Of a stretch of 8,760 nucleotides of DNA, positions 1 through 5,586 are shown one piece after another (within the stretch, counting starts at the first letter, position 1; each line of letters begins with the position of its first letter). A program made the translations under genes and the position numbers. Source of the DNA: Clostridia bacterium (GTDB lineage: Bacteria; Bacillota_A; Clostridia; TANB77; CAG-508); assembly GCA_022792975.1 (NCBI GenBank), contig JAAWCC010000113.1:1-8760 (forward strand), written 5' to 3'. A model generated the notes under the pieces. The model worked only from the letters and a program-made list of their open reading frames with translations. It was not told where the DNA came from and made no database searches.

Positions 1-40
1 AAAAAGTTAATAGAATAACAAATTTTAAGGAGGTATAAAA

Positions 41-391
41 ATGGAGAAAAAAGTTATAAATGATATAGTAATAGTAAAAAGTGAGAATACCATAATTAAA
101 GACGTAAACTCAGCAATAGATTTTATTGCCACTATAAAATATGAAACTAACTGCAATAAAATAGTATTAAATAAGGAGGCAATAATAGAGGAATTTTTTA
201 TATTAAGCAAGGGAATAGCAGGAGAAATATTACAAAAGTTTATAAACTATCAAACAAAAATTGCTATTTATGGAGATTATTCAAAATATACAAGCAAACC
301 ACTAAAAGATTTCATATATGAAAGTAATAATGGAAAAGATATATTCTTTGTAAAAAATGAAGAAGAAGCAATAGAGAAGTTAAGTAAATAA
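41..391 (+). CDS. DUF4180 domain protein
   Basis: A 116-residue soluble protein, full length for the DUF4180 family, whose biochemical role is not known. Family-typical stretches are visible: a central block around residues 37-50 (NCNKIVLNKEAI), then EEFF, GIAGEILQKF and YTSKPLKDFIYESN around residues 50-95, and a C-terminal acidic stretch ending EEAIEKLSK. No signal peptide or membrane segment is seen. The ATG start is set by a near-perfect ribosome binding site, AAGGAGGT at 27-34, seven bases upstream. Its promoter lies outside the window. No convincing terminator follows in the 80 bases before the next gene. The family assignment is from recalled family sequence. The function is unknown and the neighbours do not suggest one. 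Confidence 0.9.
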   Translation: MEKKVINDIVIVKSENTIIKDVNSAIDFIATIKYETNCNKIVLNKEAIIEEFFILSKGIAGEILQKFINYQTKIAIYGDYSKYTSKPLKDFIYESNNGKDIFFVKNEEEAIEKLSK

Positions 392-425
392 AACAATTAT
401 ATATTTTTTAAATAGAGATAAAAAG

Positions 426-458
426 TAGACAAATTACAACCTTTTCATATAATATAAT
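426..458 (+). promoter_or_regulatory. Putative promoter of the BclA-like gene
   Basis: Two overlapping TATAAT hexamers lie at 448-453 and 453-458. TAGACA at 426-431 is 16 bases upstream of the first. The stretch CATATAATA at 446-454 also fits the sigma-K/sigma-E type -10 pattern CATAnnnTA. That would suit a spore-coat or exosporium-type gene expressed in the mother cell, but no convincing matching -35 is seen. Transcription would begin almost at the ribosome binding site, giving a very short leader. Which sigma factor uses it is open. Confidence 0.45.
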
Positions 459-471
459 AGAGGTGAGAAAG

Positions 472-996
472 TTGTGTTGTTGTGATAAAAAATGTAATGT
501 ATTTTATGCTATTATTAGCATTAGTTTAACTATTATATTACTGATATGGAATTTTACTTTAACAATAGTAGAAGCAAATAATAATCCAGCACATATAAAT
601 AGTTTTAACTATGCACCAGAGAAACTGCAAGAGGGAGCATATATTACTTTTGATACCAATAGAGTTGTAGAAAAAAATGATATAATACATCAAGAAGGAG
701 CATCAGATTTTATTATTAACCAGACAGGAAATTATTTAATTCAATTTAATACCACTATATATGAGCCGCCATCAACAGGAAAAGAAACCACATTATCAGT
801 CTATTTAGAGCATAATAATGCAACAGTATATGGAACAACAGTTGGAGAAACAGTTTCGAATGCTTATCAAACAGTTGATTTAAGCTTTTCTGTAATTATT
901 AAAGCAAATAGTGGCGATATCTTAAGGATAAAGAATAATTCAGGTACAATAGTAGAACTATTACAACCTAATATAGATATTATAAGAATAAAATAA
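472..996 (+). CDS. Membrane-anchored BclA/C1q-like beta-sandwich protein
   Basis: A 174-residue protein with a short Cys-rich N-terminus (CCC..KC), one hydrophobic segment at about residues 10-32, and an exported domain of about 125 residues. The exported domain resembles the BclA C-terminal (TNF/C1q-like jelly-roll) family. Visible motifs are GAYITFDTN near its start, the ASDFIINQTGNYLIQFN block, and a C-terminal strand rich in NSG and IDII. Such domains cap exosporium and other surface filaments, usually as trimers, but here there is no collagen-like Gly-X-Y stalk. TTG at 472 is chosen because AGAGGTGAG (459-467) is placed correctly for it. The alternative GTG at 463 sits inside that site; it would add three residues. 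The gene stands alone, followed by a hairpin terminator. The surface or spore location is inferred from the family. Confidence 0.75.
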   Translation: MCCCDKKCNVFYAIISISLTIILLIWNFTLTIVEANNNPAHINSFNYAPEKLQEGAYITFDTNRVVEKNDIIHQEGASDFIINQTGNYLIQFNTTIYEPPSTGKETTLSVYLEHNNATVYGTTVGETVSNAYQTVDLSFSVIIKANSGDILRIKNNSGTIVELLQPNIDIIRIK

Positions 997-1001
997 AAGC
1001 A

Positions 1002-1036
1002 AAAAAATATAGTAGAAAGAAGCTGCTATATTTTTT
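1002..1036 (+). terminator. Rho-independent terminator after the BclA-like gene
   Basis: Left arm AAAAAATATAGTAG (1002-1015) pairs with CTGCTATATTTTTT (1023-1036). This gives a 14-bp stem with one T-G wobble and a 7-base loop, and the right arm ends in six T. It starts six bases after the stop codon. Because the A tract and T tract are symmetrical it could act in both directions. Confidence 0.8.
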
Positions 1037-1119
1037 CTAACTTAAACATTATAGATAGTTTACTAAAAATTGAAGAATTTAAAAAAATATAGAAAAATAT
1101 ATATTTTTTTAAAATAATC

Positions 1120-1128
1120 TGATATAAT
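1120..1128 (+). promoter_or_regulatory. Extended -10 promoter of the Cys-rich secreted protein
   Basis: TGATATAAT (1120-1128) is a perfect extended -10 element (TGnTATAAT). No good -35 hexamer is found at the expected distance, as is common for extended -10 promoters. The start of transcription would fall near 1135, about 33 bases before the start codon of the next gene. Confidence 0.6.
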
Positions 1129-1167
1129 ATACTAAAGAAATGAGATTAAAGAGGAGGAAAAATATTT

Positions 1168-1464
1168 ATGAAGAATAAAATAATAATCTCTTTTGTAATT
1201 TTTATTTTATTATTATTGAGTATAGTATTTGCTAACTCATATGTGCAAGCGTTGTCAAGAGAGGAAAGACTAATTGAAAAGCAAGTGCAAAATAATAAAG
1301 CAGTCGAGGCTGCAAATTATAATTACTCAAATTTAGAAGAGCGCTCAATAAACTGCTATAATTATTGCGAACAAAACGAAGAATGTCCAATATATCGAGA
1401 TAATGGACATTGCTCAAGGAGAAATAATTACTGCTCTCAAAGAAACTATGGTTGCAGATATTAA
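1168..1464 (+). CDS. Small secreted six-cysteine protein, unknown function
   Basis: A 98-residue protein with a clear signal peptide: basic MKNK, a hydrophobic core at about residues 5-22, and a likely cleavage after VQA near residue 28. A charged linker (residues 29-60) leads to a compact C-terminus with six cysteines spaced C-x3-C-x5-C-x8-C-x6-C-x6-C, ending CRY. Even cysteine number and regular spacing suggest a disulfide-stabilised or metal-binding mini-domain. I do not recognise the family. It could be a secreted peptide, a spore-associated protein or a toxin/bacteriocin-like product, and the sequence does not decide between these. The ATG is set by GAGGAGG at 1151-1157, ten bases upstream. 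Arginine codons CGC (1342-1344) and CGA (1396-1398) are used in frame without disruption. Confidence 0.75.
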   Translation: MKNKIIISFVIFILLLLSIVFANSYVQALSREERLIEKQVQNNKAVEAANYNYSNLEERSINCYNYCEQNEECPIYRDNGHCSRRNNYCSQRNYGCRY

Positions 1465-1526
1465 AAAGACAGGTGGCGAGTAGGAAAGCAAGGGAGAAAG
1501 ACGGGGGAAAGCCAAGGAAAAGAGGG

Positions 1527-1607
1527 AAAGACAGGGGGACGGAGCTTTTGTCTTAAGGTTTAATTCTTTTTAAAACCTTAAGACAAAAGCTCCGTCCCCC
1601 TGTCTTT
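1527..1607. repeat. Perfect 35-bp inverted repeat (REP/MITE-like hairpin, possible bidirectional terminator)
   Basis: The arm at 1527-1561 is the exact reverse complement of 1573-1607, with an 11-base loop. The arms contain GACAGGGGGACGGAG and CTTTTGTCTTAAGG, far more GC-rich than the surroundings. The element fills the gap between two convergent genes, and on the plus strand the stem ends in a run of six T, so it can act as a terminator for the Cys-rich gene. From memory, similar GACAGGGGGACGG..CTTTTGTC palindromes recur in many Clostridia genomes, some beside REP-associated transposases. No transposase is present here. A G-rich spacer at 1467-1526 carries related partial copies such as GAAAGACGGGGG (1497-1506 region). 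Confidence 0.8.
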
Positions 1608-1612
1608 TTTAT

Positions 1613-2252
1613 CTAGTGATTACTGGCTAAAGAGACTCTCACATTTTCAAAAAATTCAAGTATTTTAAACTTAAAACTAAAACTAGTACTATTTTCAGAG
1701 ATAACATCGAATTCTTCTTCATTCAAGCTACTTTCTAAAACTCCTTTTGCTTCTTCATCAAGTGACCCTGAACTTACATCAACAAAGCATAAAGTAGGGA
1801 ACATTACACACCACCAATTATGTCCGTTTCGCTTCACCAATTTCTATCCTAAGAGCATCATAAACACCTGCGGGAAGAGCAATATCACCATAAACTTTAG
1901 TAGGAAAATCGAATTTTCCAATTTCTAACTTAACATCATAATTGTATCCTTCAGATACAATTGTCTGTCTAGCAACCTCATAGAAATCATCTAAATGCTC
2001 GTCCATTAGACGAATAACCTCATCTTTAGAAGAAACGTCAGAGGAAATTTCCTTCATATATTCCAAAATATTATCACGAACTAAAAGCTTCAAGCTCTGA
2101 TCCTCTTCTGAATCACTATTTGCAAGAATATGAAGTCTAAACACACTATTAGACAAATCCTCAGAAATCGTATTTGCGTATGAAAAAGCACATACAAAAG
2201 TATAGCATATAAATAAAACTATAAGCACAAGTAATCGTTTAAATAATTTCAT
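1613..2252 (-). CDS. spoIIR: Stage II sporulation protein R, read through a +1 frameshift at CGG
   Basis: SpoIIR is the forespore-made, exported signal that activates the SpoIIGA protease, which then processes pro-sigma-E in the mother cell. Read across one +1 shift the product is 212 residues, close to the usual length of about 220. It has an N-terminal hydrophobic export segment (about residues 6-26), the family block FRLHILANSDSEEDQ (about 38-52), LPAGVYDALRIEIGEAK (up to residue 142), and the hallmark GHNWWCVMFPTLCFVD directly after the shift. In the zero frame, codon 143 is CGG, then ACA and a TAA stop. Skipping the C gives GGA (Gly), matching the Gly expected before the NWWC motif. Start: ATG with TTGGAG upstream at 2268-2263. 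No sigma-F promoter could be recognised. An authentic mutation cannot be excluded from this gene alone, but three other genes here show the same pattern. Confidence 0.92.
1823..1826 (-). other. +1 frameshift site CGGA in spoIIR
   Basis: On the minus strand the in-frame codons read AAA CGG ACA TAA. Skipping the C gives AAA GGA CAT AAT TGG and restores the conserved Lys-Gly-His-Asn-Trp-Trp segment. The stop in the original frame lies one codon after CGG. This is the only CGG codon in the gene. Arginine is otherwise coded by AGA/AGG and CGT, for example CGT in EVIRLMDEH. Confidence 0.85.
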
Positions 2253-2419
2253 AATTAATTAACTCCAATCTTAAAACAATCTCAAAATCAATATTTACTA
2301 AAAGTATTAACAAAAAAAGAAAAAATATACAAAAAAAGAATAAATTTATCAAATAGGAAAAAATAAAGTACATAAAAAAGATATGTCGAAATAAGTTATA
2401 TGATTTAGGGAAAAACGAC

Positions 2420-2448
2420 TTGACAGACAGAAAAATAAATGGTAAAAT
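2420..2448 (+). promoter_or_regulatory. Sigma-A promoter of the unknown gene at 2484
   Basis: TTGACA (2420-2425), a 17-base spacer, then TAAAAT (2443-2448) preceded by TGG, which gives an extended -10. The start of transcription would fall near 2455, leaving a leader of about 30 bases that contains the ribosome binding site. It faces away from spoIIR, so 2253-2419 is a divergent spacer in which I see nothing else. Confidence 0.75.
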
Positions 2449-2483
2449 TTGGAAAGAACAAAGGTTAAAAGGTGGGTAAACAA

Positions 2484-3011
2484 ATGGAAAAAGAATTTTT
2501 AAGAATTTGCAGTTTTTATGTAAGTGATTGGCATTTAACAGCAATGCTTTTACCATATATTGAAGAAGCGGAGGAAAGAGATGAACACCTAAATACAATA
2601 TTAGAAAAGAACATTTCATATAATATGAAAGAAATATTAACAAGAGTAAAAATGAGTGATAGAAAAAAGGAAAATATATTAAGAATAGGATGGGAAAATA
2701 GAGATTTAATAAAATATAGTGATATCAAAAAGTATATGGAAAAAATAACAAGATTTGAAAACAAGATAACAATAATAGTAGAAGGACATAAAAACAGAAT
2801 AGAATACATAGGAAAAAATATAGAAAAATGGATAAAGAAATCAGAAAAAAAGTTAAAAAAGAAGGAAATTAGAATAATAAATTGCTATGAGGTTACAGAA
2901 TTTAATAAAGACATTAATGAGATACTAAATCAGCATGATAAAATACTCAATACATCTGGAATACATGAGATTGAAGAAATGTATGAAGGATACGTTAAAA
3001 AAAGAGCATAA
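2484..3011 (+). CDS. Conserved-looking protein of unknown function (175 aa)
   Basis: The 175-residue product is soluble and strongly charged, with no signal peptide or membrane segment. It begins with a block rich in aromatic residues (FLRICSFYVSDWH, residues 4-16, then MLLPYIEEAEE). It continues as alternating short strands and lysine/glutamate-rich helices, including IIVEGHKNRIEYI near residue 95 and IRIINCYEVTEF near residue 131, and ends GIHEIEEMYEGYVKKRA. The start is ATG 2484, seven bases after AAGGTGGG (2469-2476). The GTG at 2472 lies inside that site and is rejected. It is a single-gene unit with its own promoter and terminator. I do not recognise a named domain. A fold resembling small nucleotide-binding or regulatory proteins is only a guess. 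Its position before the secretion operon may be incidental. Confidence 0.75.
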   Translation: MEKEFLRICSFYVSDWHLTAMLLPYIEEAEERDEHLNTILEKNISYNMKEILTRVKMSDRKKENILRIGWENRDLIKYSDIKKYMEKITRFENKITIIVEGHKNRIEYIGKNIEKWIKKSEKKLKKKEIRIINCYEVTEFNKDINEILNQHDKILNTSGIHEIEEMYEGYVKKRA

Positions 3012-3026
3012 AATTGCTCTTTTTTT
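2997..3026 (+). terminator. Rho-independent terminator overlapping the stop codon
   Basis: AAAAAAAGAGCA (2997-3008) pairs with TGCTCTTTTTTT (3015-3026), a perfect 12-bp stem with a 6-base loop. The TAA stop codon of the gene lies in the loop (3009-3011), and eight T follow the GC part. The last T of the tract is also the first base of the next promoter's TTGACA. Confidence 0.85.
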
Positions 3027-3054
3027 TGACAAATTAGTATAAATAATGTATAAT
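3026..3054 (+). promoter_or_regulatory. Consensus sigma-A promoter of the pilin operon
   Basis: TTGACA (3026-3031), a 17-base spacer and TATAAT (3049-3054): both hexamers are perfect consensus with ideal spacing. Transcription would start near 3061, about 30 bases before the first pilin gene. This predicts strong housekeeping transcription unless an upstream or distant regulator acts. No operator-like palindrome is visible around it. Confidence 0.88.
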
Positions 3055-3090
3055 AAGATTAGATAACTATGTAAAGGGGAGGGATATATT

Positions 3091-3460
3091 ATGAAAAAGT
3101 ATATAAAAATTATATTAATAGTACTTTGCATAAGCCTTATAGCAGCCAGTTTTGTATGCATATCCAATGGGGCAATAGGATTAAATTCAATTTCAAATCC
3201 TGATCTTTACAAAGAAAGTCGGAAATGCAGATAATTCAGCTGCTTTGCCAATAGCTAACATAATAGTATGGCTAGTAAGAACAATAGGAGAGTCAGTAGC
3301 AGTAGTAATGGTACTGATAATAGGAATAAAATATATATTAGGAAGTGTTGAAGAAAAGGCAGAATATAAACAAACCATGTGGCCATATATACTAGGTGCA
3401 GTATTAATATTTGCTGGTGCAGCATTAACAGATATAATATATAAAGCATTTATGCAATAA
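3091..3460 (+). CDS. VirB2/TrbC-like pilin-type membrane protein, read through a +1 frameshift at CGG
   Basis: Read across one +1 shift this is a 122-residue protein. Residues 1-28 form a signal/TM segment (MKKYIKIILIVLC, then a hydrophobic core) and are followed by a short extracytoplasmic part ending KES (residue 43). After the shift come GNADNSAALPIANII and the pilin module: a first TM (about residues 55-75), the conserved loop GIKYILGS.EEKAEYK.TM, and a second TM (about 95-115). VirB2/TrbC proteins are small two-helix membrane proteins that polymerise as pilus or channel subunits of type IV secretion systems. Start: ATG with GGGGAGGG at 3076-3083. Without the shift the zero frame ends after four more codons (TAA at 3229-3231), and the second part has no ribosome binding site. 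First gene of the operon. Confidence 0.82.
3220..3223 (+). other. +1 frameshift site CGGA in the first pilin gene
   Basis: Zero frame reads AGT CGG AAA TGC AGA TAA. Skipping C3220 gives AGT GGA AAT GCA GAT and joins the signal-peptide half to the pilin module. The four pilin genes in this operon each pair a signal segment with pilin helices, so the join recreates the expected architecture. The original frame ends after CGG plus three codons. It is the only CGG codon in the gene. Confidence 0.83.
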
Positions 3461-3519
3461 AATTTAATAAAAACTATTGAAAATAAATAGAAAGTATGTT
3501 TAAATAGGAGGTAAAGATT

Positions 3520-4032
3520 ATGAAAAAAACACTAACAAAAATAATTTTCATAGCACTTTTCCTTTTGATAATGTTTAGTATAAGCACAGAAGTACATGCA
3601 TGGTCACAAATAATAGGAGATGGCAAAGATTTCATACAAACAGGAGAAAGCTCAGACAAAGGAACAGTAGATCAATCAGCAATGCAAGATTTGTCGGGGT
3701 ATCTATATAATATATTACTTGCAGCAGGAGTAATAGTTGCAGTAATAGTTTCAACAATGCTAGGAATACAATTCATGATAGGAGGGGCAGAAGGACAAGC
3801 CAAAGTAAAAGAAATGCTAGTTCCATTTATTGTAGGATGTATAGTAGTATTTGGAGGATTTGGACTCTGGAAAATAGCAGTAACAATAGGAAATGAATTA
3901 GAAAATGCAAATCCTTATGAAGCAGACTTTTCAAAGAGACAATGTAACAACTGCCAAAATGAAGTAGAGCCGATTTTTGATATAGACAAAAAACAATATA
4001 TATGTCCTAGATGTGGAGGTCAAATGTCATAA
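3520..4032 (+). CDS. VirB2/TrbC-like membrane protein with C-terminal zinc ribbon
   Basis: The product has 170 residues. A signal peptide runs to about residue 27 (core IIFIALFLLIMF, cleavage after VHA). Next come a polar extracytoplasmic stretch rich in G, S and D (28-60), TM1 (about 62-88), a short loop (GGAEGQAKVKEML) and TM2 (about 100-122). The tail then holds four cysteines at 142, 145, 162 and 165 in a CNNC...CPRC arrangement, typical of a zinc ribbon. The loop is the divergent counterpart of the EEKA.YKK loop in the other three pilin genes. A zinc ribbon on a pilin-like protein is unusual and would face the cytoplasm if both ends of the helical hairpin lie opposite the loop; topology is not certain. 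Start: ATG with ATAGGAGGT at 3505-3512. Confidence 0.82.
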   Translation: MKKTLTKIIFIALFLLIMFSISTEVHAWSQIIGDGKDFIQTGESSDKGTVDQSAMQDLSGYLYNILLAAGVIVAVIVSTMLGIQFMIGGAEGQAKVKEMLVPFIVGCIVVFGGFGLWKIAVTIGNELENANPYEADFSKRQCNNCQNEVEPIFDIDKKQYICPRCGGQMS

Positions 4033-4061
4033 AGACTTTAAAAATGAAGGGGGTATAAGAT

Positions 4062-4850
4062 GTGAAAAATAAAACACTTAAAAAGGCATTAATAATAATA
4101 AGTATCTTCTTATTAGCAACAATAGTAATTATACCCAAAAGCTTTGCAGGAATAAATCCAGGGCAAATAACAGGAAAACAACCAAGTGGAATACAGATAG
4201 ATGTTCGATTTGTTGATCAAATAGCAAGTCTATTAAGAATACTTGGAGCATTCATAGCAGTAGGAGTGCTAATGATAATTGGTATAAAGTATATGACAGG
4301 AAGCTTAGAAGAAAAAGCAGCCTACAAAAAATCAATGTTACCATATTTAATTGGATGTATTCTATTATTTGGAGCTTCAACAATAGGAGCAGACATAATA
4401 GAAATATTCAGAGAAAATGACAGCATAGAAGATATGGGAAATATCATACTAGGAATAATACAAACAATAGGAACCTTTGTAGCAGTTGCGACAATAATGA
4501 TATTAGGAATAAAGTATATGCTAGGAAGTTTAGAAGAAAGAGCAAGCTATAAAAAATCAATGCTACCATGGTTAGTGGGTGCAATAATGTTATTTGCAGC
4601 AGTGAACATAACTGTATTTATAGCAGAAGAATTTGGACTAGACGAGAACATAGACTATAGTTCAGGCGCAGAAACAGCAGATAAATACATAAAAGACCAC
4701 ACAGTAGATGAAATAAAAGCAGAAATTAAAAGTGTGAGCGATAAAATAAAAAAATTAGAAGCGCAAGAAAAAGTAAATCCTGAAGAAATAAGCTATTGGC
4801 GCACATATATGAATAAACTATATAGTTATATACAATTTACATATGACTAA
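4062..4850 (+). CDS. Double-module VirB2/TrbC-like membrane protein with coiled-coil tail
   Basis: A 262-residue protein with an N-terminal signal segment (residues 8-30) and two tandem pilin modules. The equivalent GIKYM motifs start at Gly74 and Gly149, exactly 75 residues apart. Each module has TM helix, GIKYM..GSLEE.A.YKKSMLP loop, TM helix. Module two is followed by an acidic spacer (about 195-215) and a charged helical tail (VDEIKAEIKSVSDKIKKLEAQ), probably a coiled coil. This looks like an internal duplication within the pilin family, yielding a four-helix subunit. GTG 4062 is chosen for AAGGGGGT at 4047-4054. Arginine codons CGA (4206-4208) and CGC (4800-4802) are read normally. Third gene of the pilin operon, 29 bases after the previous one. 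Confidence 0.82.
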   Translation: MKNKTLKKALIIISIFLLATIVIIPKSFAGINPGQITGKQPSGIQIDVRFVDQIASLLRILGAFIAVGVLMIIGIKYMTGSLEEKAAYKKSMLPYLIGCILLFGASTIGADIIEIFRENDSIEDMGNIILGIIQTIGTFVAVATIMILGIKYMLGSLEERASYKKSMLPWLVGAIMLFAAVNITVFIAEEFGLDENIDYSSGAETADKYIKDHTVDEIKAEIKSVSDKIKKLEAQEKVNPEEISYWRTYMNKLYSYIQFTYD

Positions 4851-4866
4851 AATTAAGTTATTAATG

Positions 4867-4894
4867 TTTTTTCTCAAAAACAATTGAGACAAAA
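4867..4894 (+). other. Weak intergenic hairpin between pilin genes
   Basis: TTTT-T-TCTCAA (4867-4877) can pair with TTGAGA-C-AAAA (4884-4894), ten pairs with one T-C mismatch around a short loop. There is no following T tract, so it is not a standard terminator. It may tune mRNA stability or expression of the last pilin gene, or be chance in AT-rich DNA. Confidence 0.3.
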
Positions 4895-4939
4895 TTAAAA
4901 TATAAAAAATAAATGAAAAATTATAAGGAGGGAAATACT

Positions 4940-5392
4940 ATGAAGAAAACAATGAAAATATTAACTATACTTTTAGTAGTTCTGATGATAATAACAGCAT
5001 GTGGAACAGTATCTGCTGGACAAGGTGCTAAAGAGCCTGAAAAGAAATCAACTGGGAAAACTCTTGCAGGTGTTAATATTGATCCTAAAAAGGACGCAGG
5101 AAGTCAAGTTGAAGGAATTGGTAATAGTATACTAGGTATTATACAAGTTGTTGGTACAATCATAGCAGTAGGCGTACTAATGGTAATTGGTATCAAATAC
5201 ATGATGGGAAGTGCAGAAGAAAAAGCAGAATACAAAAAAACAATGCTACCATACCTAATTGGTGCAATAATTCTATTTGCAGCAGTAAATATCGCGGCAG
5301 CAGTAATTAATGTATCAAACACATTGACATCAGATGACGAAGACAAAAAAACTGGTGTAATAATGATAGATGACCAAACAAGAGTAGCGTAA
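4940..5392 (+). CDS. VirB2/TrbC-like pilin-type membrane protein (possible lipoprotein)
   Basis: A 150-residue protein with an N-terminal hydrophobic segment ending in a lipobox-like ITAC, so it may be a lipoprotein. A cleavage after VSA a few residues later is the alternative. A polar lysine-rich linker follows, then one pilin module: TM1 (IIQVVGTIIAVGVLMV), loop GIKYMMGS.EEKAEYKKTMLP, TM2 (LIGAIILFAAVNIAAAVI), and an acidic tail. Of the pilin genes it is closest in sequence to the modules of the double-module gene upstream, suggesting recent duplication. ATG 4940 is set by AAGGAGGG (4925-4932). The upstream in-frame ATG at 4913 would place this site inside the gene and is rejected. Last gene of the pilin operon; a terminator follows. 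Confidence 0.83.
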   Translation: MKKTMKILTILLVVLMIITACGTVSAGQGAKEPEKKSTGKTLAGVNIDPKKDAGSQVEGIGNSILGIIQVVGTIIAVGVLMVIGIKYMMGSAEEKAEYKKTMLPYLIGAIILFAAVNIAAAVINVSNTLTSDDEDKKTGVIMIDDQTRVA

Positions 5393-5400
5393 TTATCATG

Positions 5401-5438
5401 AAAAAGAAACACTCTCTACAAAGGGAGTGTTTCTTTTT
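5401..5438 (+). terminator. Strong terminator closing the pilin operon
   Basis: AAAAAGAAACACTC (5401-5414) pairs perfectly with GAGTGTTTCTTTTT (5425-5438). A T-G and a C-G pair extend the 14-bp stem to 16 pairs, leaving a 6-base loop. The T-rich 3' arm makes it a classical intrinsic terminator, and the A-rich 5' arm would allow function on the other strand. It lies nine bases after the stop codon and separates the pilin operon from the PrgI-VirB4 operon. Confidence 0.9.
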
Positions 5439-5491
5439 GTTACAATCATATGACATTTTCATTACAAAACAAAGTTTTTTCGCCAAAACTC

Positions 5492-5520
5492 TATGAAAAA
5501 TTACAAAAATCTGCTATAAT
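5492..5520 (+). promoter_or_regulatory. Promoter of the PrgI-VirB4 operon
   Basis: TGCTATAAT at 5512-5520 is a perfect extended -10 element. A weak -35 (TATGAA, 5492-5497) sits 17 bases upstream of the TATAAT. Transcription would start near 5527, leaving a leader of about 60 bases before the PrgI start codon. It gives the export-machine operon control separate from the pilins. Confidence 0.7.
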
Positions 5521-5586
5521 ATAATACAAGTAATAATGGGCATTTTATACGAAAAAGCATACATAAGAGAAAGGAGCAAAACATAT

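Noticed and set aside
463..996. GTG 463 as start of the BclA-like gene
   Set aside because: It lies within the ribosome binding site AGAGGTGAG. TTG 472 has the correct spacing.
1467..1540. G-quadruplex in the G-rich spacer
   Set aside because: G runs are present but separated by loops up to about 18 bases. The perfect palindrome next to it is the better-supported structure.
1527..1607. CRISPR repeat
   Set aside because: A single inverted pair without regularly spaced direct repeats or spacers.
3245..3460. Stand-alone 71-residue pilin starting at ATG 3245
   Set aside because: No ribosome binding site; lacks the signal segment that all sister genes have. It is the second half of the gene starting at 3091.
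4867..4894. Terminator splitting the pilin operon
   Set aside because: Stem has a mismatch, is AT-rich and lacks a following T tract. The next gene has no promoter of its own that I can see.
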